From: UBA5536 sp964592595
GTDB lineage: Bacteria > Bacteroidota > Bacteroidia > Bacteroidales > F082
Reading direction: 5' to 3'
Assembly (NCBI GenBank): GCA_964592595.1
Contig: CAZQFH010000011.1
Location: forward strand, 27,482 to 91,481
DNA length: 64,000 nt
Part shown: positions 27,556 to 36,239 of the stretch, piece after piece
Layout: the number at the start of each line of letters is the position of its first letter
Position numbering within the stretch: the first letter of the stretch is position 1
Made by a program: the position numbers and the translations under genes
Notes under the pieces: generated by a model
Told to the model about the DNA's origin: nothing
Seen by the model: the letters and a program-made list of their open reading frames with translations, nothing else
Database searches by the model: none

Positions 27556-27947
27556 GGAATCAAGCTAATATGTATAGATTGAATTTTTTTCTTCTGACCT
27601 TGTGCTAAAATATAGATGCGGTAAACAGTTGCTGAATCTGTTAAATTCCCGATAAGATAAGATGCATTGGTGTCTGTTGTGATTCCCGACTCAAGTAGTT
27701 CAAAAACAGGATTTTCAAGCTTTGTAAAAAAACTTGCCATCAGCTTCTCAGCTTGTTGTTGGCTGTAAACACCTTTTTGATTGGGTAAGTCGAGTGAAAT
27801 GGCGGCAGTTATATATTTTCTTAAACCTGAAGCATCTTGATTTTCAAGTAAAGGTTTGATGTCGGTAACCAAAAAATCGGTCTCCTGAGCGCTTACAACA
27901 CTTGCATGCCAGATTATAAGATATAAAATTAAGAATATTTTTTTCAT
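27552..27947 (-). CDS. DUF4783 exported protein
   Basis: 131 residues from the ATG at 27947 (MKKIFLILYLIIWHASVVSAQ), a clear signal peptide. An in-frame ATG 72 bp upstream would bury that signal and lies beyond the promoter-like element, so I reject it. The remainder has the DUF4783 pattern, a small NTF2-like fold (DIKPLLENQDASGLRKYI, YSQQQAEKLMASFF, ASYLIGNLT). Function is unknown. It precedes nadC with a 4-bp overlap. Confidence 0.78.
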   Translation of the reverse strand: MKKIFLILYLIIWHASVVSAQETDFLVTDIKPLLENQDASGLRKYITAAISLDLPNQKGVYSQQQAEKLMASFFTKLENPVFELLESGITTDTNASYLIGNLTDSATVYRIYILAQGQKKKIQSIHISLIP

Positions 27948-27970
27948 GAACTCAGCAGCTAAATCTTGTC

Positions 27971-27978
27971 CAAAATTA
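27971..27978 (-). promoter_or_regulatory. predicted -7 element for DUF4783-nadC-yihY
   Basis: Reads TAATTTTG on the - strand, a match to TAnnTTTG, 24 bp before the DUF4783 ATG. Confidence 0.45.
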
Positions 27979-28159
27979 CAGCTTTTTTTAGAGTAGGACT
28001 TATAGCACATCTTTAGCAAATTGATTAAGAGAATCTATTTCTTTTAAAATATTGAATAATAATGGAATAGCATGTATATTTCATTGCAGTAATCATGCCG
28101 TTTTAATTGAATGATTTGTAAGCTTTTGTTCTTTTCGAATCATTCAGGTTAAAAAAAAT

Positions 28160-28167
28160 TATCTTTG
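28160..28167 (+). promoter_or_regulatory. predicted -7 element for the lipoprotein-SDR pair
   Basis: TATCTTTG followed by C matches TAnnTTTG and lies 23 bp before the ATG at 28191. Confidence 0.5.
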
Positions 28168-28190
28168 CTACTTCTCAAAATCTTTCAATT

Positions 28191-28901
28191 ATGGCTTGTC
28201 GCTTTGTGCTTTGGATTACAGTTTTTCTTTCCTTGTTTATGATTTCATGCCTTCCGGAGGAAAAAACCGAAACAGAAAAATTTGAACGTGAACTGAGCCA
28301 TTTTAATGAATCGATGGAAAATATTGGCCAAACCATGGATTTGGTTGATGCCATGCAGGCTGAGGTGGAGCGGATTGAAAAGAGCCGTGCATTGGGAGAA
28401 CTTACTGATAAAGAGGCTGATGAGCAATTGAACGAATTGAAAGAAACCTATGGCAGAATAATTGCGCGTCGGTCAAATGTTAATCCGGCTACTTCACTAC
28501 CTGATTGGGCTAAAAATCTTGGTTTGTCAGAACCTGTCGGACTTTCACTCGATACCGATTATTCGCAGCTAACTTCTTTCTCTAACCCCGAAGAGGGATT
28601 TAATTCTATTTTATTAGTATATATTGGGGATTATAAGTTAGCCATGAATGAGGCCTCACGGATAGCAAAAGCAGCTGGAATTCCACTTTCAAAAGATTAT
28701 AAACAGGCTGTTGAATTGGCAAAAACATACAGCTCAACACCAATCAAAGGAGTGGCTTATATGAATTTCGATCCGTTTGTATCTGATGCCGATTTTAATA
28801 TTTCTATTACAGTTGACGAAACCGGAATGTTGACAATCAGTGCAGTAGATGTTGATCAAATGAAAAAGCAATTTGAAAACAAAAATTCGGAAATGCCCTA
28901 A
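28191..28901 (+). CDS. lipoprotein of unknown function
   Basis: 236 residues. The signal peptide MACRFVLWITVFLSLFMISC ends in a lipobox with C20 as the lipid site. Residues ~25-95 are strongly charged and heptad-like (EKFERELSHFNESMENIG, MQAEVERIEKSRALGELTD), so probably a coiled coil. The C-terminal half is mixed alpha/beta with ITVDETGMLTISAVDVDQMK. I do not recognise a family. It ends 3 bp before an SDR gene and should be cotranscribed with it, though an outer lipoprotein and a cytosolic oxidoreductase have no evident joint task. Confidence 0.62.
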   Translation: MACRFVLWITVFLSLFMISCLPEEKTETEKFERELSHFNESMENIGQTMDLVDAMQAEVERIEKSRALGELTDKEADEQLNELKETYGRIIARRSNVNPATSLPDWAKNLGLSEPVGLSLDTDYSQLTSFSNPEEGFNSILLVYIGDYKLAMNEASRIAKAAGIPLSKDYKQAVELAKTYSSTPIKGVAYMNFDPFVSDADFNISITVDETGMLTISAVDVDQMKKQFENKNSEMP

Positions 28902-28904
28902 ATT

Positions 28905-29615
28905 ATGAAGAATGCTATCTTAATTGCCGGAGCTGGAAAAGGCATTGGTTTTGAACTTGCCAAAGTATTATCAACTGACAAAAATAACCGTATTCTTGCT
29001 GTCTCCAGAAATATTAGCCAACTGAACGTGCTTGCAAACGAAATAAATGCTTCTGCTGATTCTCCTGGATTGATTAACCTGTCGCTTGATTTTACAGCTC
29101 CAGATTTTGCCAAGGTTCTGGAGCAAAGCCTGTTGAGATTCAACTTTAAACCTAATATTGTGATTTATAATGCCGGATTATTGATCAACAAACCTCTTGC
29201 CGAGCTTACTGACTCAGATTTTGATCAGCTATTTGATGTCAATGTTAAATCAGCCTTTAAGTTGTTCAGGTTTTTGTTGCCCCATCTCGAAAGCGGATCA
29301 CATTTATTGGGAATTAGCAGCATGGGCGGTTATCAGGGAAGCTCAAAATTTCCGGGATTATCGCTTTATAGTGCTTCAAAAGCAGCGCTTGCCGTGTTGA
29401 TGGAATGTTTGGCTGAGGAACTTAAAGAACGGCAGATCAAGGCAAATGCTTTGGCTCTTGGAGCTGCCCAAACAGAAATGTTGGCACAAGCTTTTCCGGG
29501 TTATCAGGCACCGCTTACTGCTGGAGAAATGGCTGTTTTTATTGCTGATTTTGCTTTGAATGGCAGTCGGTTTTTTAATGGTAAGATTTTACCTGTTTCC
29601 GTTTCTACGCCTTAA
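28905..29615 (+). CDS. short-chain dehydrogenase/reductase (SDR)
   Basis: 236 residues, classical SDR length. The cofactor loop is AGAGKGIGFEL near the N-terminus, followed by the NAG motif (YNAGLL), the catalytic Ser region (GISSMGGYQGS), and Y155/K159 (YSASKAAL). The arginine after the second strand (AVSRN) suggests NADPH preference, but this is weak. Downstream of the active site comes ANALALGAAQTEM, a typical substrate-loop position. The substrate is unknown. Second gene after the lipoprotein gene. Confidence 0.85.
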   Translation: MKNAILIAGAGKGIGFELAKVLSTDKNNRILAVSRNISQLNVLANEINASADSPGLINLSLDFTAPDFAKVLEQSLLRFNFKPNIVIYNAGLLINKPLAELTDSDFDQLFDVNVKSAFKLFRFLLPHLESGSHLLGISSMGGYQGSSKFPGLSLYSASKAALAVLMECLAEELKERQIKANALALGAAQTEMLAQAFPGYQAPLTAGEMAVFIADFALNGSRFFNGKILPVSVSTP

Positions 29616-29650
29616 ATAATTAAAGTTTGTCAGTCTTAGTTGACCTCTTT

Positions 29651-29683
29651 TTGCTCAAAAAGTTGAATTTATGATTAGTTTTG
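29651..29683 (+). promoter_or_regulatory. predicted rseC promoter
   Basis: TTG at 29651-29653 and TAGTTTTG at 29676-29683, followed by CAG, are spaced by 22 bp. The TTG at 29681 inside the -7 element is thus not the gene start; the ATG at 29705 is. Confidence 0.6.
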
Positions 29684-29704
29684 CAGTATCAAAGAAAAAT
29701 ATCA

Positions 29705-30127
29705 ATGTCAGAGCAAACTGATTCCGTTACACATCCGGGAATTGTAATGCAAATATCTGGTCATATTGCTGAAGTGATGATACTTGCCAAATCGGCCTGT
29801 AGTTCCTGTCAGGTGAAGGGTGCCTGTAACATGTCCGAAATGGAAGAAAAAAGAGTTTTTGTTGAGCTGCCTGCCGAACACAATTTTAAAAGTGGGCAGC
29901 AGGTGAATGTCATGATGAAGCATTCATTAGGGAATTTAGCTGTTTTTCTGGGTTATATCCTGCCTTTTTTAGTCTTGCTTTTAACCTTAATCGTCAGTAT
30001 TTCAGTAGGTTTAGGTGAGGGAATCGCAGGCTTGCTCTCATTGGGAATTTTAATTCCTTACTATTTTGTGTTATACAGGCTCAGAAATCGGTTAGGCCGA
30101 AAATTTAGTTTTCACCTGAGTGCATAA
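29705..30127 (+). CDS. rseC: SoxR-reducing/Rnf-associated protein RseC
   Basis: 140 residues from the ATG at 29705 (MSEQTDSVTHPGIVMQISGH). The N-terminal cytoplasmic domain carries the cysteine cluster CSSCQVKGAC, as in E. coli RseC, and two transmembrane helices follow (~75-125). RseC proteins work with the Rnf/Rsx complex, and in Bacteroidales rseC usually stands directly before rnfB. Here a 2.4-kb gene for a secreted protein with its own terminator lies in between, so rseC is probably transcribed apart from rnfBCDGEA. Confidence 0.85.
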   Translation: MSEQTDSVTHPGIVMQISGHIAEVMILAKSACSSCQVKGACNMSEMEEKRVFVELPAEHNFKSGQQVNVMMKHSLGNLAVFLGYILPFLVLLLTLIVSISVGLGEGIAGLLSLGILIPYYFVLYRLRNRLGRKFSFHLSA

Positions 30128-30132
30128 GTTTG
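30125..30132 (+). promoter_or_regulatory. possible -7 element for the large T9SS protein
   Basis: TAAGTTTG overlaps the rseC stop and lies 53 bp before the ATG at 30185. Weak, because no good -33 was seen. Confidence 0.3.
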
Positions 30133-30184
30133 TGCTATTTGATTGAAAATCATCGTAAAATAATAAACCTTAAAAATTAATAAA

Positions 30185-32563
30185 ATGAAAAAAAGTATTA
30201 CGCTCTTTATGATGCTTTTGTTTGGAATTGCTGTTTTCGCGCAGTCCGAGGCATTTGATCAAACCGTTTATAAAGCCGAAAAGGTGATCAAAGCGGCTTA
30301 CTTCGAAAAAACGCAGCCATTGCGTGATGTAATGCCTATTATTCCTGGTGAACGAAAACGTGCCTGGAAAAATGATTTGGTTGGGAATGCTTCTATTGAA
30401 AAGCCACCTTTTAATCTTGATGTTCCTGAAAATAATGATGTTACAGATGCTGTTGTTCACGGAAATGCCTCACGTGAGGGTGATTATTGGCCTTTACGCT
30501 CGGTGATGGCATTGGGTAATGTAAATGGTGTTTATCCACCTGATACAGAAGGAGATGTTGGTCTAAATCATTATTTTCTAATGATTAATTCCTCATTTGC
30601 AATTTATAACAAAGAAGGTTTGAAATTATACGGTCCGGCTGATAACAGTACGTTATGGGATGGTTTTCCGGGACCATGGAGCGGGACAAATGATGGCGAC
30701 CCAATTGTTCTTTATGACGAAGGTGCTGACCGCTGGTTTGCCAGTCAATTTGCGGTAAATACCAGCGATGGTAGTTTTTGGGAGTTAGTGGCAATTTCCG
30801 AAACAGGCGATCCGCTTGGCGCATGGTATCGTTATGCTTTTGAGTTTAACTATTTTAATGATTATCCGAAATTCGGTGTTTGGCACAATGCATACCTGGG
30901 TACTTTCAATTATTTCAATGCGAGTGCAACAGCTTATGTTGGTGGTGGTGCAGTTGCATTTGATCGTGATGCAATGCTTGCCGGCGATCCTGATGCCGAG
31001 ATGATTATGTTTCCAATTTCAAATTCAAAGTTTGGCATAATGCCCGCAGATTATGATGGAACTCCTCCATCGGATGATGAGCCTGCCTGGTTTGCTCATA
31101 TGAATCGTACGGGAAATAAAAACCTTGAAATTTGGAAGGCCGATATTAACTGGAGTAATCCTTCTTCGTCCACCTATACCTTGCAAAACAGCCTGGTTGT
31201 TGAGGCTTTCAATGCTAATGTTGGTTCCATCCCTCAACCCGGCACCACACAAACGCTTGATGCCATTGGCGGTCAATTGATGTTCAGGCTGCAATACAGA
31301 AATTTTGGTAGTTATGCTACATTGGTTGCTAATCATACCGTTACGGCCAATGCTCGCGCAGCTGTTCGTTGGTACGAATTGCGCAAAACGGCCAACGACT
31401 GGTCTATTTATCAGCAAGGAACCTGGCAGCCTGATCTCGATTATCGCTGGATGGGAAGTATCGCTATGAATGCAAATGGAAATATTGCCGTAGGGTATAG
31501 CGTTTCCAGCACAACTGCATATCCTAGTATTCGTTATGCAGGAAGGACGGCCAACGCACCACTGGGTGAATTTAATATCCCTGAAACAGTAATAGTGAAC
31601 GGCACAAGTGCACAATCTAACATAAATCGTTGGGGTGATTATAGTGCGATGTCTATTGATCCTGCTGATGATTCAACGTTTTGGTATACACAGATGTACA
31701 GGCTGGGAAGTAATTGGCGGACACATTTTGCTTCATTCAATTTTGCTCCTGGCGTGGCTCCCGAAATTGATGCCGGAGAAGATCAATATATGTGTATTGA
31801 TCAAACAACAATAGATACAAAAGCTACTGCACTTGCTGTGGAAAGCGTGGAGTGGGTTACTTCTGGAGATGGAATTTTGCTTTACGACGATCGTCTGGCA
31901 ACACTTTATGCCCCTGGTCCAAATGATCGTATTTCAGGCGAAGTAAGTCTTACAATAACCGCTACCGGATATGATGGCACACAGGTATCTGACGATTTCA
32001 TTGTATTTATTCATAATTATCCCGAAGCAATTGCTGGCAACGACACAATTATTTGTCAGGATGAAGTGATTGAACTATATGGAGAGGCTATTTATGCTGA
32101 CAGTACCATATGGATTACCAGCGGAGATGGAAGTTTCAATGACGCCAATCTGTTGAATGCTACCTATACCCCTGGCGAAAATGATATCCTGAATGGAAGT
32201 GTTGAACTCACACTTGAGGCTCTTGCATCCGAAGTATGTGAAGGCGATGATAGTGATGTGCTTACTTTGGTTGTTGATAATTGCACCAGTATAGACGAAC
32301 AGCAAAAAACTTCAAGAATTTCTGTAATACCAAATCCATCGGATGGGTATTTTACACTTTCTGTTAGTAATGAAACAGTAAGCGAAATTTCCTGGGAACT
32401 GATTAATAACTTGGGTAAGACATTGCTAAAATCAACAGGATCAGTGCGTAAAGCTGTTTTTGAAGATCAGGTTAATGCATCTCAATTAAAATCAGGGACT
32501 TACTTTTTGCAAATAACTATCGGCGACAAGGTGTTTACTGAAAAAGTGCTGATACAAGAATAA
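30185..32563 (+). CDS. large secreted protein with T9SS tail
   Basis: 792 residues. The signal peptide is MKKSITLFMMLLFGIAVFAQ. The N-terminal ~500 residues are beta-rich with propeller-like segments (GVYPPDTEGDVGLNHYFLMIN, PIVLYDEGADRWFASQF, RWGDYSAMSIDPADDSTFWY) that resemble exported Bacteroidota proteins of unknown role. Two PKD-like repeats follow (~525-605 and ~610-700). Each has a conserved cysteine (MCIDQ / IICQD) and a WxTSGDG-x-YxPGxND pattern. A type A T9SS domain begins near residue 715 (VIPNPSDG). Function is unknown. It sits between rseC and rnfB, an unusual place, and is closed by a strong terminator. Confidence 0.75.
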   Translation: MKKSITLFMMLLFGIAVFAQSEAFDQTVYKAEKVIKAAYFEKTQPLRDVMPIIPGERKRAWKNDLVGNASIEKPPFNLDVPENNDVTDAVVHGNASREGDYWPLRSVMALGNVNGVYPPDTEGDVGLNHYFLMINSSFAIYNKEGLKLYGPADNSTLWDGFPGPWSGTNDGDPIVLYDEGADRWFASQFAVNTSDGSFWELVAISETGDPLGAWYRYAFEFNYFNDYPKFGVWHNAYLGTFNYFNASATAYVGGGAVAFDRDAMLAGDPDAEMIMFPISNSKFGIMPADYDGTPPSDDEPAWFAHMNRTGNKNLEIWKADINWSNPSSSTYTLQNSLVVEAFNANVGSIPQPGTTQTLDAIGGQLMFRLQYRNFGSYATLVANHTVTANARAAVRWYELRKTANDWSIYQQGTWQPDLDYRWMGSIAMNANGNIAVGYSVSSTTAYPSIRYAGRTANAPLGEFNIPETVIVNGTSAQSNINRWGDYSAMSIDPADDSTFWYTQMYRLGSNWRTHFASFNFAPGVAPEIDAGEDQYMCIDQTTIDTKATALAVESVEWVTSGDGILLYDDRLATLYAPGPNDRISGEVSLTITATGYDGTQVSDDFIVFIHNYPEAIAGNDTIICQDEVIELYGEAIYADSTIWITSGDGSFNDANLLNATYTPGENDILNGSVELTLEALASEVCEGDDSDVLTLVVDNCTSIDEQQKTSRISVIPNPSDGYFTLSVSNETVSEISWELINNLGKTLLKSTGSVRKAVFEDQVNASQLKSGTYFLQITIGDKVFTEKVLIQE

Positions 32564-32652
32564 ACTTATAAATTTTTGAGTATTTAAAATATAGAGTTCT
32601 TTAAATATGTTCTAAATTGCTGATTAAGTGACAATTTAGAAAGTTTCTAAAC

Positions 32653-32693
32653 AAACCCGAAACCAATCTGATAATCAGATAGTTTCGGGTTTT
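32653..32693 (+). terminator. strong terminator after the T9SS protein gene
   Basis: AAACCCGAAAC (32653-32663) pairs with GTTTCGGGTTT (32682-32692). A second nested repeat, ATCTGAT/ATCAGAT (32666-32672 / 32674-32680), extends the hairpin, and T residues follow. Confidence 0.85.
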
Positions 32694-32776
32694 CTCTTAT
32701 ATGATGTTTTAGTATTAAATTTCTAAATAGCTATAATTCAGAAATATAGCTTTTGAATAGCCTGTCGGCCTTTCGC

Positions 32777-32806
32777 TTGAAAATACGGTCTAATCTGTTA
32801 ATTTTG
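32777..32806 (+). promoter_or_regulatory. predicted rnf operon promoter
   Basis: TTG at 32777-32779 and TAATTTTG at 32799-32806, followed by C, are 19 bp apart. This is a complete Bacteroidota -33/-7 pair. Confidence 0.7.
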
Positions 32807-32908
32807 CCTTGCTGTTCAGAGAAAAACAGTAAACGGCATTTCCTGATTAAAAGCTATTTATGAGTCGGGCTGCCTGAAAAAGAAGTTGATAACCTAAAAC
32901 TATATACT

Positions 32909-33841
32909 GTGAATGAGGTTTTGATGTATTCGTTGATAACGCTGGGGCTCTTGGGAACAGTGGCTGCGGTGATCCTTTTTTTTGTGGCTCAGAAGTTTAA
33001 GGTAATAGAAGATCCAAAGATTGATTTGGTTGATGAGGTTTTGCCCAAAGCGAATTGTGGTGGTTGTGGGTTTCCGGGTTGCCGTAGTTTTGCTGAAGCA
33101 TTAGTGACATCAGCCAATGAAAAACAGTCTCTCGAAGGCTTAAACTGTCCTGTTGGCGGCAATGATGTAATGAAAGAAGCTGCTGCCATTTTAGGTCTGG
33201 AAGTTGAGGAACAAGATCCTTTAATTGCTGTGATCAGGTGCAATGGAAGCAAAGCTAATTCTCTGGCTAAAGTGAATTATGACGGGCCTTCCACCTGCGC
33301 TTTTGCACACAATCTTTATGCAGGCGAAGGCGGTTGTCAGTTTGGTTGTTTGGGGCTTGGCGATTGCGTTGCTTCCTGCGATTTTGATGCCATCCACATG
33401 AATCCTGTAACCGGACTGCCGGAGGTAAATGACAAATGTGTAGCTTGCGGAGCTTGTGTTAAAGCTTGCCCGAGAGGTATTATAGAATTAAGACCCAAAG
33501 GAAAGAAAGACCGCAGAATTTTTGTGTCCTGCATCAACCAGGAAAAAGGTGGCGTGGCGAAAAAGAATTGTGACGTGGCATGTATAGGTTGTTCTAAATG
33601 CTTCAAGGTATGTCCGTTCGATGCTATCACCATGAGCAACAACCTGGCCTATATTGATCCAATCAAGTGTAAATTGTGCCGCAAATGCGTGGAGGTTTGT
33701 CCTACCAATGCCATTCATGAAATTAATTTCCCAATAAGGAAGAAAAAACCTGAATCGGAAGAAAATGTCGTTGAAGAGAAAAAAACAATGGCTGTTACGC
33801 ATGGTACCAAAGAGGATTCTAAAAATGAATCACAATCATAA
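32909..33841 (+). CDS. rnfB: electron transport complex subunit RnfB
   Basis: An Fe-S subunit of the Rnf complex, which couples ferredoxin:NAD+ electron transfer to ion pumping across the inner membrane. 310 residues from the GTG at 32909. A further ATG five codons on is possible. One N-terminal membrane helix (~6-28) is followed by the four-Cys cluster NCGGCGFPGC...LNCP. Ferredoxin-type motifs then follow: CVACGACVKACP, CIGCSKCFKVCP and CKLCRKCVEVCP. A further Cys-rich stretch lies near residues 130-155 (GCLGLGDCVASC). The tail is charged. First gene of rnfBCDGEA. Confidence 0.95.
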   Translation: MNEVLMYSLITLGLLGTVAAVILFFVAQKFKVIEDPKIDLVDEVLPKANCGGCGFPGCRSFAEALVTSANEKQSLEGLNCPVGGNDVMKEAAAILGLEVEEQDPLIAVIRCNGSKANSLAKVNYDGPSTCAFAHNLYAGEGGCQFGCLGLGDCVASCDFDAIHMNPVTGLPEVNDKCVACGACVKACPRGIIELRPKGKKDRRIFVSCINQEKGGVAKKNCDVACIGCSKCFKVCPFDAITMSNNLAYIDPIKCKLCRKCVEVCPTNAIHEINFPIRKKKPESEENVVEEKKTMAVTHGTKEDSKNESQS

Positions 33842-33853
33842 ATATCAAGGAAG

Positions 33854-35191
33854 ATGATTGCGTTGAAAACATTTAAAAAAGGTGGTGTACATCCGGAAGA
33901 AAACAAAATTTCGGCTAATGCACCCATACAAAAACTGGCTTTCCCAAAACAGGCGATAATTCCACTTGGCCAAAATCTGGGAGCTCCTTCAAAACCGCTT
34001 GTAAAGCGTGGCGATGAAGTTAAGACAGGTCAGTTGATTGCAAAAGGCGAATCTTTTATCTCAGCAAATCTGCACTCACCCTTCACCGGAAAGGTACTCA
34101 AAGTGGATGATGCCATCGACAGTTCAGGGTATCGCAGACCTGCCATATATATTGACGTGCAGGAAGATGAACAGTGGGAGGAAGGGATTGATACGTCTGA
34201 CGCCATCATTCGTGAGATAAAAGCTGATAAGCCGACCATAATTGAACAGATCAAAAATTGCGGCATTGTAGGATTGGGTGGTGCCACTTTTCCTACGCAT
34301 GTGAAGCTGATGATTCCTGATGGAAAGAGGGCTGAGTATCTCATTATCAATGGTGTGGAATGTGAACCTTATCTCACTTCCGACCATCGTCTGATGCTCG
34401 AAAAGGGAGAGGAGATGCTGATTGGTATCAAAATTCTGATGAAAGCCCTTGCCGTGGAGAAAGCCATCGTTGGTATTGAGAACAATAAGCCTGATGCCAT
34501 CAATCACCTCACGGAGCTTGCTAAACAATATTTAGGAATTGAAATACAACCTCTTAAAGTTAAATATCCTCAGGGTGGCGAAAAGCAACTGATCAGAGCT
34601 ACAGTAAATCGTGAAGTGCCCTCCGGCAAATTACCTATCGAAGTGGGTTGTGTGGTGAGCAATGTGGGTACAGCTGTGGCTGTTTACGAAGCTGTTCAAA
34701 AGAATAAACCATTGATAGAGCGGGTTGTTACGGTAACTGGAAAAGCCGTTAAAAAACCCTCAAACTTTTTAGTAAGAGTTGGCACTCCTATTCAAATGCT
34801 CATCGATGCTGCTGAAGGACTGCCTGAAAACAGCGGTAAAATTATCAATGGCGGTCCCATGATGGGGAAAGCTATCACCAGTCTGGAAGTTCCAGTTGTG
34901 AAAGGTTCGTCAGGAATTTTGCTGATGAAAAATGAAGAAAGCAAGCGCGATATTCCGTCCACTTGTATCCGATGCTCAAAATGTACCATAGCTTGTCCGA
35001 TGGGATTAGAGCCTTATCTATTGACAAAACTTGCCAAACTAAGCTTGTATGAGCGTGCTGAAACAGAAAAAATCATGGATTGTATCGAGTGTGGATCCTG
35101 TCAGTTTACCTGCCCTTCGAATCTTCCATTGCTTGATTTCCTGCGTCTTGGAAAGAATAAAGTAGGTCAGCTTATTCGTTCGCGTAAATAA
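33854..35191 (+). CDS. rnfC: electron transport complex subunit RnfC
   Basis: The peripheral Rnf subunit that holds the NADH/FMN-binding domain related to Complex I NuoF. 445 residues. Seen are the N-terminal barrel-sandwich start (FKKGGVHPEENKISANAPIQ), the nucleotide-binding segment GIVGLGGATFPTHVKL, VECEPYLTSDHRLM, and two [4Fe-4S] ferredoxin motifs near the C-terminus (CIRCSKCTIACP and CIECGSCQFTCP). There is no long Ala/Lys-rich C-terminal extension as in E. coli RsxC. It lies 12 bp after rnfB. Confidence 0.96.
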   Translation: MIALKTFKKGGVHPEENKISANAPIQKLAFPKQAIIPLGQNLGAPSKPLVKRGDEVKTGQLIAKGESFISANLHSPFTGKVLKVDDAIDSSGYRRPAIYIDVQEDEQWEEGIDTSDAIIREIKADKPTIIEQIKNCGIVGLGGATFPTHVKLMIPDGKRAEYLIINGVECEPYLTSDHRLMLEKGEEMLIGIKILMKALAVEKAIVGIENNKPDAINHLTELAKQYLGIEIQPLKVKYPQGGEKQLIRATVNREVPSGKLPIEVGCVVSNVGTAVAVYEAVQKNKPLIERVVTVTGKAVKKPSNFLVRVGTPIQMLIDAAEGLPENSGKIINGGPMMGKAITSLEVPVVKGSSGILLMKNEESKRDIPSTCIRCSKCTIACPMGLEPYLLTKLAKLSLYERAETEKIMDCIECGSCQFTCPSNLPLLDFLRLGKNKVGQLIRSRK

Positions 35192-35205
35192 TTAATTCAA
35201 AAACA

Positions 35206-36213
35206 ATGAGTCAATTTACCATATCAGGTTCTCCGCATGTGCATGGAGAAGAAAACGTTAAAAAGATCATGTACACAGTGGTGCTGGCATTAGTTCCGGC
35301 TATTCTGGTATCCACTTATTTCTTTGGTATTGATGCCATCCGTATTTTGCTGATTGCTGTAATTTCCTGTTTGTTCTTCGAATGGGTCATTCAGAAATAC
35401 CTCATCAAGGGGACTGTCACAATTACCGATGGATCTGCTGTTGTTGCCGGTTTGTTGCTCGCATTTAATGTGCCGGCTAATCTGCCCTGGTGGATTTTAG
35501 TGATCGGTGCCTTGGTAACCATTGGAATTGGAAAGATGTCGTTTGGAGGGTTGGGAAAAAATCCTTTTAATCCGGCACTTGTAGGACGTGTTTTCATGCT
35601 CATTTCTTTTCCGGTTCAGATGACCAGCTGGCCTGTTCCCAAGCCGCTTTTTGCAGAAGGAATTACAGACGCTATTACTGGCCCAACAGCTCTGGGTTTA
35701 CTGAAAGAAGGTCTTGTCGCCGGAAAAACTGTTGATCAGATTTTAGCAGATCCTGCTATGCCAGCCTATTTGGATCGTTTGACAGGAAATATGACTGGAT
35801 CATTGGGCGAAATGTCAGCTATTGCATTGATAATAGGGGGATTGCTCATGATTTGGCGAAAAGTGATAGACTGGCAGGTGCCTTTTTCAATTATCCTTAC
35901 CGTTTTTGTTTTCGCGGGGATTTTCCATCTGATTGATCCAACCTTTTATATTGACCCTACTTTCCATCTTTTCACAGGTGGTTTGATGTTGGGAGCTATT
36001 TATATGGCTACTGATATGGTTAGTTCGCCGATGAATATCAGCGGAAAATGGGTTTATGGAATTGGCATTGGTTTGATTACGATCATTATCCGCATGTGGG
36101 GTGCCTATCCGGAAGGAATTTCCTTTGCAATCCTGATCATGAACGCCTTTGTTCCTTTGATCAACAACAGCTTTAAACCAAGACGTTTTGGTCTGGTTGC
36201 CAATAAGAAATAA
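35206..36213 (+). CDS. rnfD: electron transport complex subunit RnfD
   Basis: An integral membrane subunit (NqrB/RnfD family), 335 residues with about nine helices. Family blocks seen are SGSPHVHGEENVKKIMYTVV at the start, DGSAVVAGLLLAFNVPANLPWW, FGGLGKNPFNPALVGRVF and GGLMLGAIYMATDMVSSPM. Members carry a covalently bound FMN on a Thr. I cannot fix that residue with certainty here. Part of the membrane core with RnfA, RnfE and RnfG. Confidence 0.95.
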   Translation: MSQFTISGSPHVHGEENVKKIMYTVVLALVPAILVSTYFFGIDAIRILLIAVISCLFFEWVIQKYLIKGTVTITDGSAVVAGLLLAFNVPANLPWWILVIGALVTIGIGKMSFGGLGKNPFNPALVGRVFMLISFPVQMTSWPVPKPLFAEGITDAITGPTALGLLKEGLVAGKTVDQILADPAMPAYLDRLTGNMTGSLGEMSAIALIIGGLLMIWRKVIDWQVPFSIILTVFVFAGIFHLIDPTFYIDPTFHLFTGGLMLGAIYMATDMVSSPMNISGKWVYGIGIGLITIIIRMWGAYPEGISFAILIMNAFVPLINNSFKPRRFGLVANKK

Positions 36214-36239
36214 TAAAAGAACATCATAAGTTAGCAGTT

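Larger units (their letters stand above)
32564..32908 (+). other. intergenic region between the T9SS gene and rnfB
   Basis: 345 bp without a gene. It holds a long terminator hairpin (32653-32693) and a full promoter pair for the rnf operon (32777-32806), leaving a ~95-bp leader before rnfB. I see no riboswitch motif in the leader. Confidence 0.7.

Noticed and set aside
29681..29704. TTG start of rseC eight codons upstream
   Set aside because: It falls in the predicted -7 element (29676-29683); the ATG at 29705 is preferred.
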